Shown: one piece after another, positions 8,140-16,412 of the stretch
Layout: each line of letters begins with the position of its first letter
Numbering within the stretch: position 1 is the stretch's first letter
NCBI GenBank assembly: GCA_965205225.1
Contig: CBDBFZ010000003.1
Location: forward strand, 1,178,001-1,242,000
Length of the DNA stretch: 64,000 bases
Origin: Litorimonas sp965205225
GTDB lineage: Bacteria > Pseudomonadota > Alphaproteobacteria > Caulobacterales > Maricaulaceae
Direction: 5' to 3'
Notes under the pieces: model-generated
Database searches by the model: none
The model's input: the letters and a program-made list of their open reading frames with translations, nothing else
What the model was told of the DNA's origin: nothing
Program-made: the position numbers and the translations under genes

Positions 8140-8519
8140 GGTGCAGCCGCTTCGCCTTCGGTCGGGCCCATTGGATGCCGGGTCGGACGGCCATGCTTGT
8201 CGATGGCAACGAACACCATCCGGTCGATGGTGATGATACGGCGTTTCGTACGCAGCTCTCTGACGCTGCATTTCAATGTGATGGAGACGCGGGTCGACTC
8301 GACAATTTCCATCCCGATTTTGACGACATCACCGAGAAAGGACGGGGCTTCGAAATCCATTTCTAAAATATACTTGGTGAGGACGGGATCGGCACCGCTT
8401 TCGACGGCACTATAGACCGAGGCTTCTTCATCAATCCAGGCCATCAACCGCCCGCCAAACAATGTGCCCCGACTATTGAGATTGGTAGGCATGACAATGC
8501 GTCGGGACAGGAACTTCAT
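8136..8519 (-). CDS. Acyl-CoA thioesterase, hotdog fold (YciA-like)
   Basis: 127 residues of single hotdog domain. The sequence NSRGTLFGGRLMAWIDEEAS carries the catalytic G-G-x-x-(M)-x-W-(I/M)-D pattern of YciA/BACH-type thioesterases, followed by the FEAPSFLGDVVKIG and STRVSITL strands. It hydrolyses acyl-CoA to free acid and CoA. The ATG at 8519 is preferred over a GTG one codon upstream. It heads a two-gene unit with the ribbon-helix-helix protein. Confidence 0.87.
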   Translation of the reverse strand: MKFLSRRIVMPTNLNSRGTLFGGRLMAWIDEEASVYSAVESGADPVLTKYILEMDFEAPSFLGDVVKIGMEIVESTRVSITLKCSVRELRTKRRIITIDRMVFVAIDKHGRPTRHPMGPTEGEAAAP

Positions 8520-8536
8520 CACGGTAGACCTTCCGT

Positions 8537-8705
8537 CTAAGGTATCCGGTCCAGCTTATGCCCATCCAGGCTCCGTGTCTGCGCCTCCCGGGTCGATTTT
8601 AATTGTGCCTTCTGCACCGTACTCAATCCATGCGCGATGCGGTTAGCCTCGGCCTGCTTCCTTAGCCTTGCGTTTGCACGCTTGTCTGAGATTGACGATA
8701 CTCAC
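8537..8705 (-). pseudogene. DUF4169 protein gene with a frameshift
   Basis: A GTG start at 8705 overlaps the fumC stop and reads MSIVNLRQACKRKAKEAG before stopping. Shifting by one base gives LRKQAEANRIAHGLS...RSLDGHKLDRIP with a stop at 8537. The two halves together match the short Lys/Arg-rich DUF4169 family, which usually sits between fumC and sspB in alphaproteobacteria. The total of 169 bp is one base off a multiple of three. Either the gene has decayed or there is a sequence error. Confidence 0.65.
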
Positions 8706-10093
8706 TGCGGGGAAATCATTAATTCGGGCCGGACAACGGCGTCGAACTCAGCTTCGGTGACGAAGCCGAGCGCCACAGCTTCCTCGCGCAGCGTTGTTCC
8801 ATTCTTGTGGGCTGTCTTCGCAACTTTCGTCGCATTGTCATAACCGATAGTGGGTGCGAGCGCGGTGACGAGCATGAGGGAACGGCTCAGCAGGTCGGCA
8901 ATCCGATCTTCATTGGCCGTAATGCCGATGACGCATTTGTCAGCGAAACTATGAGACGCATCCGCCAGCAATGTGATCGATTGCAGCATATTATACGCCA
9001 TGACCGGCTTGTAGACGTTGAGCTCGAAATGCCCTTGGCTGCCAGCGACGCTCATCGTTGTATTATTTCCCATGACCTGCGCATAGACCATTGTCAGCGC
9101 CTCGCACTGCGTCGGGTTGACCTTGCCGGGCATAATCGAGCTGCCCGGTTCATTCGCGGGCAGACTGATTTCGCCAAGACCGGAACGCGGACCGGATGCG
9201 AGAAAGCGAATGTCGTTGGCGATTTTGAATAGCGATGCCGCGACCGTGTTCAGTGCGCCGTGGGCGGAGACGAACGCATCATGTGCAGCCAAGGCCTCGA
9301 ACTTATTCTCTGCCGTGCGGAAGGGGAGATTTGTGTAACTCGCAACTTCTTCGGCGAACGCTTCGGCGAAGCCCGGCTTGGCATTCAGGCCTGTGCCAAC
9401 GGCCGTGCCGCCCTGGGCCAGCGGATAGAGTTCTTCCAGTCCGCGTTTAACCCGTTCAATGCCAAGATCGATCTGTGCGACATAACCGGAAAATTCCTGA
9501 CCGAGCGTGATTGGGGTGGCGTCCTGCGTATGCGTTCGGCCGATCTTGATGATGTCTTTGAAGCCTTCCGCCTTGTCGTTGAGGGTGTTGCGCAGAACCT
9601 GCAATTCCGGAAGCAGTTTATGAACGATCTGTTCCGCAGCGCTGATATGCATGGCGGTTGGGAATGTATCATTGGACGACTGGCTGCGATTGACATGGTC
9701 GTTCGGGTGAATCGGGTCTTTGGAGCCGATCTCGCCGCCAAGGATTTCGATCGCCTTGTTGGATACAACTTCATTGGAATTCATGTTGGACTGCGTACCG
9801 GACCCAGTTTGCCAGACGGAGAGCGGGAAATTGTCGTCGAGCTTGCCTTCCGCCACGTCAGAGGCCGCCTGAACGATGGCGTCCTTCAGATGGGTGTCAA
9901 GGTTATCTGCCTTATGATTGGCGATGGCGGCGGATCGTTTGATAATACCGAGCGCCCGGATCAGGGCTGGCGGCATGGTTTCGATGCCAATCGGGAAGTT
10001 GATCAGCGACCGCGCTGTCTGCGCGCCGTAATATTTGTCAGACGGGACTTTAAGCTCGCCGAAGGAGTCAGATTCTGTGCGGTATTGGGCCAT
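8702..10093 (-). CDS. fumC: Class II fumarate hydratase
   Basis: 463 residues, full length for FumC. It interconverts fumarate and L-malate in the TCA cycle as a homotetramer. Visible hallmarks are TGSGTQSNMNSNEV (about 98-111), the signature loop GSSIMPGKVNP (about 317-327) with the catalytic serine, and HPNDHVNRSQSSND (substrate B-site region). The start ATG at 10093 is well placed. It is followed by DUF4169 and, beyond an inserted IS, by sspB upstream on the same strand. Confidence 0.97.
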   Translation of the reverse strand: MAQYRTESDSFGELKVPSDKYYGAQTARSLINFPIGIETMPPALIRALGIIKRSAAIANHKADNLDTHLKDAIVQAASDVAEGKLDDNFPLSVWQTGSGTQSNMNSNEVVSNKAIEILGGEIGSKDPIHPNDHVNRSQSSNDTFPTAMHISAAEQIVHKLLPELQVLRNTLNDKAEGFKDIIKIGRTHTQDATPITLGQEFSGYVAQIDLGIERVKRGLEELYPLAQGGTAVGTGLNAKPGFAEAFAEEVASYTNLPFRTAENKFEALAAHDAFVSAHGALNTVAASLFKIANDIRFLASGPRSGLGEISLPANEPGSSIMPGKVNPTQCEALTMVYAQVMGNNTTMSVAGSQGHFELNVYKPVMAYNMLQSITLLADASHSFADKCVIGITANEDRIADLLSRSLMLVTALAPTIGYDNATKVAKTAHKNGTTLREEAVALGFVTEAEFDAVVRPELMISPQ

Positions 10094-10129
10094 GCCGCGC
10101 CGTTAGCAGGGCCGCGGCAAACAGGCTAG

Positions 10130-10974
10130 GCTGTAGTGAAGAGTTAACTTTTATTTTCTATAATGTTCCTTCATTTTGTCAGGAGCGCACATATGTCTGG
10201 TTATCAGGAACTTACGGAGGAACAATGGAGCCGTTTAAAGCCTTATTTGCCTTATGGGAGCACAGGGAAACCGGGTCGCAACGCCAATAACAGGCTTTTC
10301 ATTGATGCTTTGTTGTGGATGGCCCGTTCGGGCGGGCGTTGGCGCGATTTACCCGAACGGTTCGGGCGTTTTGACAGTGTCAAACGGCGTTATTATCTCT
10401 GGGTTGAGGCCGGGGTTTTAGAAGATGTCTTTAAGGCCTTGCGCACTCACGCTGATCAAGAGTGGCTGATGATGGATGCCACAATTGTGCGGGCGCATGC
10501 CCAAGCGGCCGGGGCGCGGCATAAAAAGGGGGGCCTGATGCCCACGCATTGGGGCGTTCCAAGGGCGGCCTGACGACAAAAATACATGGGCTGACAGATG
10601 CATTGGGTTTACCTCTGCGCCTGATAGCAACGGGCGGGCATTGTAGCGAAATGACGCAAGCCGCCGCCTTATTGGCAGGGTTTAAGGCGGATCATGTCTT
10701 GGCGGATAAGGGCTATGATGGCCGGTGCGTTATAGACGCGGTGAATGAGAGCGGGGCTATGCCCGTTATTCCGTCCCGGAAAAATGTGCGCAAGCCAAGG
10801 CAAACTGATATGGCTTTGTATAAGGAACGTAATATTGTCGAGCGTTTCTTTGGCTATCTCAAACAGTTCCGGCGTGTGGCTACGCGATATGACAAGCATA
10901 TCCAAAACTATATGGGCTTCGTCTATATCGCAGCTATCAAAATCTGGCTCAAATGATTAATTCTTCACTACGAC
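10130..10974 (+). mobile_element. IS5-family insertion sequence, IS427 type, between fumC and sspB
   Basis: An 845-bp element. Imperfect terminal inverted repeats GGCTGTAGTGAAGAGTTAA (left) and GGTCGTAGTGAAGAATTAA (right, reverse complement) bound it, and CTAG lies on both sides (10126-10129 and 10975-10978), as expected for IS427-type insertion at CTAG with TA duplication. The transposase spans two frames with a slippery A5G6 run. The element looks intact and may be mobile. Confidence 0.9.
10193..10956 (+). CDS. IS5-family (IS427 group) transposase, two-frame
   Basis: Frame A (10193-10573) has the N-terminal DUF4096-like region (LTEEQWSRLKPYLP, GGRWRDLPERFG) and the first catalytic Asp (WLMMDATIVRAHAQAAG). 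Frame B (from about 10531 to 10956) has SKGGLTTKIHGLTDALG, the second Asp (HVLADKGYDG) and the KERNIVERFFGYLKQFRRVATRYDK-type C-terminal Glu region. A -1 slip on AAAAAGGGGGG (10523-10533) would produce the full DDE transposase, as is usual for this group. The ATG at 10193 (MSGYQELTEEQ) is the natural start. Confidence 0.88.
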
Positions 10975-10990
10975 CTAGTCTCTCGGCGGG

Positions 10991-11566
10991 TTACTTCTTG
11001 CGGAAACTATCTAGGCTGACGACTTTTGGGCCGTCCTCTGCATCGGGTGCATTGTCTTCAGCGACGGGTTCAGATGGGGATTTGTCAGATGCCTTGGCCT
11101 TACCGAAAGCGGGTCCAGCATTGGACGCAGGCCCGAGACCAGTTTGTTCGGGGGCTCCGAGTGATGTGGTCGGGCTCAGACCTAGGACGGGTCCCGTTTC
11201 AAGCTCGGGTGGCGCGTCAAACGCAAGCGAGAAATCCACGCTGGGATCGTGAAACCGCGTAATGGCATGATAGGGAACGCGGAGATATTTAGGGATGCCG
11301 CCGAATTTGAGCGTCACTTCGAAATCATCAGCATTCGCCGCCAAGTCCCAGAACTGATGTTCGAGAACAATGGTAATTTCTTCGGGATATTTCTCGGCCA
11401 GAGAATCATCAATCTCTGCGCCCGGATAACGGGTCAGAAAGGTAATGTAGAAATGGTGCGCGCCCGGTAGACCATCCTCACGGATAACGCGCCGAATGGC
11501 GTCGCGTACGACACCGCGTAGCGCCAGGCTCCGCATCTGTTCGTAATTCATCAAGTCCTGACTCAT
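10991..11566 (-). CDS. sspB: SspB-family ClpXP adaptor (SspB-alpha)
   Basis: 191 residues. The N-terminal 115-residue substrate-binding domain (HHFYITFLTRYPGAEI, KYPEEITIVLEHQFWDL, RVPYHAITRFHDPSVDFSL) is typical of alphaproteobacterial SspB. A flexible acidic Pro/Ala/Gly-rich linker leads to a C-terminal VVSLDSFRKK, the ClpX-docking tail. It tethers ssrA-tagged proteins to ClpXP, so it works directly with the tmRNA encoded at 14639-14965. The IS at 10130-10974 separates it from fumC, its usual neighbour. Confidence 0.9.
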   Translation of the reverse strand: MSQDLMNYEQMRSLALRGVVRDAIRRVIREDGLPGAHHFYITFLTRYPGAEIDDSLAEKYPEEITIVLEHQFWDLAANADDFEVTLKFGGIPKYLRVPYHAITRFHDPSVDFSLAFDAPPELETGPVLGLSPTTSLGAPEQTGLGPASNAGPAFGKAKASDKSPSEPVAEDNAPDAEDGPKVVSLDSFRKK

Positions 11567-11646
11567 GATGCTACCTTAGAGCGGCGCGGTATAGCGTCAA
11601 CTGCCAAGCCTGTGATGAACTGCGAAAGCGTCGCAAGACAATCCTG

Positions 11647-13032
11647 ATGATGACGTCTATGCAGGTCTGGATGAGCGAGATCCCCAGTATAGATAATGAT
11701 AGAGGATTGTTCCAACCGCCTCATGCCAAGCCGCTGACTGGTCAGGAAACTTTCATCGAAGCGACCTGGAAATTCATCCGTAATCCAATCGAAGGATTTG
11801 GCACGCTCACCTATCGGCAACCGATCGTGACGGCGAAAATCATGGGGCTGACGCTCCACATTATTTCTGATCCGGTGGGTATGACGGATGTCCTGGTGCG
11901 TCACGTCGATAAGTTTACCAAGACGGCGATTGATGCGCGCATTCTGGGTCCTGTGACCAAGGAGGGCTTGCTTTCCGTCCACGGTGAGCAATGGAAACGG
12001 CAACGAAAGTCCGTCGCGCCGATATTTCGAAAACGGCACATGGCCGACCTAGCGCCGCTGATTGCCGAGGTGATTGCAGACTTCACAGCGCGGCTTGAAC
12101 ATCGACCCAAACTCGATCTGTCCACCGGGATGGCTGATTTGACGTTCGATGTTCTGTCAAAGGCATTGCTGGGGAATCCGAAAGGACTGGATCGGGAGCG
12201 TCTGAAACTTGCAACCCGCGCAGTCGTGACGGGGGTGGGCACATTGCGCCCGGATGATCTTCTGCCTTGGCCGCGCTGGGTGCCGCGCCCGATGACGTCC
12301 AGCGGATCGCGGGCGCTGAGACAGCTGAAACGGGCCGCCGATGATTTGATCTCAGAACGGACCGCTCACCCGGCAGATGATCTTGTCGGACTGCTGATTA
12401 ATGCTGACGGTCTGAGCCAGAGAGAGCGGCGGGACAATCTGATCGGTTTCTTTATTGCCGGCCATGAAACGACGGCATTGACCCTGACTTGGGCACTTTA
12501 TCTATTGGGACGTCATCGCATCACGTTAGAGCGTGTTCGCGCTGAAGTTCAGGAAATATGCGGAACAGAAAGTGTTAAATATGAATATCTCAACCGGCTT
12601 ACTTTCACACGCGCGGTGATTGATGAGACCCTGCGCCTTTATCCGTCGGCCCCTATTCTAACCCGGGAACCGCAAGAACCCGTTGAGATTCTAGGGCGCA
12701 CACTATGTCCGGGTGAGTCCGTCCTGCTCAACAATTATGTCATGCACCGGACCGAGCGTCTTTGGGATGATCCACTTCTGTTTGATCCGGACCGATTTCT
12801 TCGGGATCCGTCTCTTGCAGGAAAGGGCGCGCCCTATATGCCCTTCGGTGCTGGTCCGCGCATTTGCGTCGGGGCAGCTTTTGCGGTGATGGAGGCGATG
12901 ATGGTCCTCGCGACATTGGCGCGAGACTTCGATATAATTGTTGCTGATGACGTTTATCCGCGACCGCTTATGACGGTCACGCTGAGGCCCGAAGGTGGCG
13001 CGCCAGCACGGTTAGAACGTGTTGTCCAATAG
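11647..13032 (+). CDS. Cytochrome P450
   Basis: 461 residues, a soluble P450. Visible are the I-helix motif GHETTALTLTWAL (about 275-287, oxygen activation Thr), the K-helix ExxR (DETLRLYPSAP, about 325) and the heme-binding Cys loop FGAGPRICVG (about 400-409). It resembles the CYP4/CYP102-like branch of bacterial fatty-acid or lipid hydroxylases more than CYP107-type enzymes. No ferredoxin or reductase gene is adjacent, so redox partners must be elsewhere. It is divergent from sspB. The start may be 11647 or a later Met (MSEIPSID). Substrate unknown. Confidence 0.92.
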   Translation: MMTSMQVWMSEIPSIDNDRGLFQPPHAKPLTGQETFIEATWKFIRNPIEGFGTLTYRQPIVTAKIMGLTLHIISDPVGMTDVLVRHVDKFTKTAIDARILGPVTKEGLLSVHGEQWKRQRKSVAPIFRKRHMADLAPLIAEVIADFTARLEHRPKLDLSTGMADLTFDVLSKALLGNPKGLDRERLKLATRAVVTGVGTLRPDDLLPWPRWVPRPMTSSGSRALRQLKRAADDLISERTAHPADDLVGLLINADGLSQRERRDNLIGFFIAGHETTALTLTWALYLLGRHRITLERVRAEVQEICGTESVKYEYLNRLTFTRAVIDETLRLYPSAPILTREPQEPVEILGRTLCPGESVLLNNYVMHRTERLWDDPLLFDPDRFLRDPSLAGKGAPYMPFGAGPRICVGAAFAVMEAMMVLATLARDFDIIVADDVYPRPLMTVTLRPEGGAPARLERVVQ

Positions 13033-13400
13033 ATCTCTCCCGCGAAAATCTGTACGCCTTGCGCTTCGATCTCCTTGAGCGGCAGACGATTCTCTTCGTC
13101 CATGCCAGCGTCGCCGGGTGTCCGTATGAATATACCCGATTTTTCTGCCTGCACGGCGATATGTGCATAAATAATGTTATCCGCGTTTCAATGAGCAGGG
13201 GTTTCAAAAGGTCCCCAAAAGTTAAGAAAAATCTCAAAAAGATGGACACCTCGAAGAACAGGGTTTTGGGGCCAGTATAGAGGCGAATTTTATAATCGGC
13301 TCTCAGGTCAGGCTTCATAGAGTGACGAATGCGTGTCCACAGGCGTATTTTGGCATGATTTTGGCCCGCATAAGTGGGGGGATCCGGATTTTGAACAGAA
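13033..13400. other. Intergenic stretch with an unidentified gene fragment
   Basis: On the minus strand between about 13186 and 13024, an open frame of about 53 codons following a TGA reads AEKSGIFIRTPGDAGMDEEN then RLPLKEIEAQGVQIFAGEIY. It has protein-like composition but no start or closure of its own, and its 3' side runs into the antisense of the P450 gene. It looks like the remains of a gene cut by rearrangement. I see nothing else between 13190 and 13400. Confidence 0.4.
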
Positions 13401-13489
13401 TCAGGCTATGGGCTGTCGTCGCTCATGGAAAACGAGGCGGCGGAAGTTGTAGCTTAGGTTGGCCATGGTGATCCGGCCAGCGGCCCTGG

Positions 13490-13521
13490 CCTGGCCGATT
13501 GAGCGCCTGGCCGATTGAGCG
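13490..13521. repeat. 16-bp tandem duplication in IS5-type transposase
   Basis: cctggccgattgagcg occurs twice in direct tandem and shifts the reading frame of the transposase C-terminus. Confidence 0.93.
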
Positions 13522-14158
13522 GATCGTGATCGCCATCGGCCCTTTCTCATATCCGAACACATGTTCAACACAGGCACGGATGGAGGAGCGGGTCGCATTG
13601 CCGCGCCGAATGTGCTTTGCCATCGGTTTACCGCGGGGCTTCTTTCGATGGATGTTTGAACGATAGCCCTGCGCTTTCAGCCAGGCTTCGTTTTTGGCTG
13701 AGCGATAAGCTGTATCCGCCCAAACAGACTTTGAGCTGTTGGTGGCATCCAGAACCGATGTCAGTTCGTGCCCATCATAGCGGGCCGCATGGGTACAGGT
13801 CTCTCCCCGGACAAAGCGCCATTTCCGGTCAATACTGATATGGTTCTTGTACCCAAAGTGAGGGATGGAAATGTCGACAAGGCCTGCGTCCTGTTCCCCT
13901 TCTGCGGTCTTTCGCGCCCTGGAATAGCTGACCACCGCTCGTGCGTCGGTGTCTTTCTGTGCGGCCCTGGCAGGATCGCCCGCGCCAGATAGCGGACGCG
14001 CTTTCACCCGCCCTGGCCCGCTCTTTCTCTTCTTTCTTCATCCGTTGGCGCGGCGCTGACACCAAAGTGGCATCCACGATCTGACCTCCCGTGGGTTTGT
14101 AGCCGCGCTTGCAGAGTTGCTCTTCAAAAGCGGCAAACAGAGATTTGAAAGCACCAGA

Positions 14159-14188
14159 CTGGGTCAGCTTTTCCTGGGTCAGCTTTTC
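14159..14188. repeat. 15-bp tandem duplication in IS5-type transposase
   Basis: ctgggtcagcttttc occurs twice in direct tandem. In the minus-strand transposase it is an in-frame duplication of EKLTQ. Confidence 0.93.
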
Positions 14189-14638
14189 ACGGAACAGCCA
14201 AATCGTCTTTTGGTCCGGGGTCGGTTCACCGATCTCAAACCTCAGAAACCGCAGCCAACTTAAACGATCCCGGATCAGAAATTCCATCCGTTCATCACTC
14301 AGATTGTGCATCGACGCCAGAACAAGCACCTTGAACATCGTGACCGGATCATAGGGTGGCCGACCGCCCTTGGCGCGAACCCCATAACCGAGGGCTTCCA
14401 TCAGAACAGTTCGGAAAGCCTCAAAGTCCACATGACACTCTAGCGCTTCAAGCGGATCACCTGTCGCCGATAAGCGAGCAAGATGATCCGACAAGTCAAA
14501 CAATCCAGGCGCGTGCATCATAAAATCCTCCCAAAACCAGTAAATCAGATCACACCACAAAATGCATGGTTTTTAGAGGCCTCCAGATTTCCTGAGCAGA
14601 ATTAGGAAGGCCATTTGGGGTGTTTGGTCAGGAAAAGT

Positions 14639-14965
14639 GGAGGGTTTCTGTTGCCAGCTACCCTCCGGAGCCCGCCTAGGGCGCTGAAGCCCTAGGAGTT
14701 AAAAGTCGGAATTGTCCGAGCTGCTTATGCAGCCAAGGCGAATTCCTCAGCAGAATTGTCATTAGCAATTACTGTTGTCGGGCCTTTAACGGGGCCCACA
14801 CGAACGAAAGCTAACGTCTTTGGGCGTCTGTCGAAACTATGTCGGCCCCATGAAAAGCTCTCTCTATTCCGTGGAGAATAGTGAGAGCTTATGGTGGAGC
14901 CGCCGGGTACTGCCCCCGGGTCCAGTCCGCTTATTTCACGCGCGTTTATCGTCATATCTGGCAAG
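14639..14965 (-). ncRNA. ssrA: tmRNA, circularly permuted two-piece form
   Basis: Reading the minus strand, the acceptor piece comes first and ends in CGGCTCCACCA (3' end at 14892), then a 42-nt intervening segment (14850-14891), then the coding piece starting GGGGCCGAC at 14849. GGGGCCG pairs with CGGCTCC to form a 7-bp acceptor stem with a G3-U pair, the alanine identity element, and CCGGG/CCCGG forms the T stem. The tag frame 14725-14766 encodes ANDNSAEEFALAA, close to the Caulobacter tag. Downstream stem-loops at about 14680-14700 and 14639-14666 fit pseudoknot/terminator structure. The 5' limit of the acceptor piece is approximate. It rescues stalled ribosomes. Confidence 0.95.
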
Positions 14966-14975
14966 CCAGCCTCTA

Positions 14976-15221
14976 CTATATAGGCTGGCAGCTATGAAAT
15001 TTCCATAGCAAAAAGGCCGCCTCATGAGGTAACTTCCATAAGCAGAGATATTTGAAACGGCTTAACCAACCCGCCCAGCTCATACGCTTGGCATTGGCTT
15101 CGTAATCGCGTTTTGCTTTGTAGCCTTCCGTGGCCGCGCCGATGATGTTGCCGTTTAACGCTGCGCAACGCCAACGATGCTCGCCTGCCTTGTCTTTGTA
15201 GAATTCCCAAGTGTCGGACAT
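14976..15221 (-). CDS. DUF1508 (YegP-like) protein
   Basis: 81 residues from the ATG at 15221 (MSDTWEFYKDKAGEHRWRC), one YegP-type repeat: WEFYKD-x-AGE-x-RWR...NG-x-I-x-GA-x-TEGY-x-K-x-D. After about residue 48 the sequence becomes Trp/Leu/Phe-rich and unlike the family, and a half-palindrome GAGGCGGCCTTTTT at about 15008-15025 resembles half of a terminator, so the 3' end may have been altered. The upstream alternative start at 15254 is less likely. It lies just upstream of ssrA on the same strand. Function unknown. Confidence 0.7.
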   Translation of the reverse strand: MSDTWEFYKDKAGEHRWRCAALNGNIIGAATEGYKAKRDYEANAKRMSWAGWLSRFKYLCLWKLPHEAAFLLWKFHSCQPI

Positions 15222-15320
15222 CGCAATCTCCTGTGTATCTTGTGTGGACGTCATGGAGCGGCTTTTAACGAGGCCGAAATGGGCTCAGACGTTGAAACCT
15301 GACCGCCCTACCGTCATAGC

Positions 15321-16412
15321 GTGGGCATGGGACAAGCTACAGATTATCTTCGTCTGCTTGTGGCGTTCGACACGCGCAATGGCAGCGGTGACGAAATTGC
15401 CTGTGTGAACTGGCTGGCAGATCGGCTGCGCGCTCACAATCCTGATCAGATCATTGTCGAAACTGTTCCGCGTTCGCGGGGTAAGCCAGATAGCGCCTTT
15501 GTTCTTGCCAGTTGGGGTCAACCGGCTGTCGTGCTGAACGTGCATATTGATACTGTTCCCAGCGGAGAAGGGTGGACCGCTGATCCCTTAGAGCTCGTTA
15601 TGCGCGGCGGACGCGCCTATGGGCTTGGCAGTGCGGACATCAAGGGAGCTGCCGCCGCTATCCTCGCCGCGTTGAATGATGTTGATCCGAAAAACGTCGC
15701 GATTCTCTTCTCCGGCGATGAGGAGCATGGATCAGAAGTCATGCCCACTGTTCTGGAACGCGGTTATCTGGAAAACATAACGCAGGCGGTCGTTTGCGAA
15801 CCGACATCCTGCCGCGTCGGCCGGGCCCATCGAGGTATGCTGGCGATGAAGGCGACTTTTTCCGGACCGGGCGGCCATTCCAGCCTGGCGGACACAATTG
15901 AAGCGCCCCTGCTGCAGGCGGCGGATTTTGCGTCTAAGCTGGGCCTCTACAAACGCGATCATCTCAATTTCGGCCAAAAGCCGTTTCAGGGTCTGTGTGT
16001 GAATATCGGCGAACTTACGTCTGACGGGGCCTATAATGTCATCCCGACAATTGCCTCGGCCTGGATATCCATGCGGCCGCCACCTAGCGACGATGTGCAA
16101 ATGCGCGAAGCCAACGTCACTGCCTTGGCGAAGGCCATCGCCGACGATGTGAATGTCGATACGATCGTTGCGTTTGAGCCTTTTGCCTGTCACGACCTCT
16201 CGGCTTTTGAACCCGTCTTTGGAGCGGATGAAGTTGTCGACTTACCCTATTGGACAGAGGCGGCTCAGATGAGTGAGACTGGAATCAACGCGATCGTCTT
16301 CGGCCCCGGTCATCTGGAACAGGCCCACCGGCCCGATGAATATGTCGAACTCTCACAGCTTCAGTCGGCGCAGAATCGCTATGCGGCTGTTCTAAGAGGC
16401 GACCTGACATGA
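15321..16412 (+). CDS. M20-family deacetylase, probably N-acetylornithine or N-acetylcitrulline deacetylase
   Basis: 363 residues. M20 metal sites are visible: NVHIDTVPSGEGW (His and Asp ligands, about 74-86), GSADIKGAAAAIL (about 100-112), SGDEEHGS (catalytic Glu, about 133) and EPTS. The dimerisation domain starts at GRAHRGMLAMKATFSGPGGHSS. The GLGSADIKGAAAA stretch resembles the acetylcitrulline deacetylase of Xanthomonas-type arginine synthesis, which fits the NAGS-like neighbour. Start GTG 15321 or ATG 15327. It overlaps the next gene by ATGA. Confidence 0.82.
   Translation: MGMGQATDYLRLLVAFDTRNGSGDEIACVNWLADRLRAHNPDQIIVETVPRSRGKPDSAFVLASWGQPAVVLNVHIDTVPSGEGWTADPLELVMRGGRAYGLGSADIKGAAAAILAALNDVDPKNVAILFSGDEEHGSEVMPTVLERGYLENITQAVVCEPTSCRVGRAHRGMLAMKATFSGPGGHSSLADTIEAPLLQAADFASKLGLYKRDHLNFGQKPFQGLCVNIGELTSDGAYNVIPTIASAWISMRPPPSDDVQMREANVTALAKAIADDVNVDTIVAFEPFACHDLSAFEPVFGADEVVDLPYWTEAAQMSETGINAIVFGPGHLEQAHRPDEYVELSQLQSAQNRYAAVLRGDLT

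Larger units (their letters stand above)
13401..14518 (-). pseudogene. IS5-family transposase, inactivated
   Basis: N-terminal half from the ATG at 14518 (PGLFDLSDHLARLSATGDPL, GRPPYDPVTMFKVLVLASMHNLSDE, LRFLRFEIGEPTPDQKTIW) and C-terminal half in a different frame (HFGYKNHISIDRKWRFVRG, VWADTAYRSAKNEAWLKAQGYRS, RGNATRSSIRACVEHVFGYEK) are IS5-subgroup blocks. The break is near 13985-14000. A 16-bp duplication at 13490-13521 throws the last 40 codons out of frame and a 15-bp duplication at 14159-14188 doubles EKLTQ. I could not define terminal repeats. Confidence 0.85.

Noticed and set aside
9260..10129. 289-codon plus-strand frame opposite fumC
   Set aside because: Antisense of fumC; codon pattern comes from the FumC frame and it has no recognisable domain.
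14725..14964. 79-codon minus-strand frame ending in the tmRNA tag
   Set aside because: Only the last 13 codons are meaningful; the rest is structural tmRNA and the intervening segment.
14639..14965. Integration site use of ssrA by the nearby IS-rich DNA
   Set aside because: No integrase gene and no duplicated 3' end of the tmRNA were found on either side.
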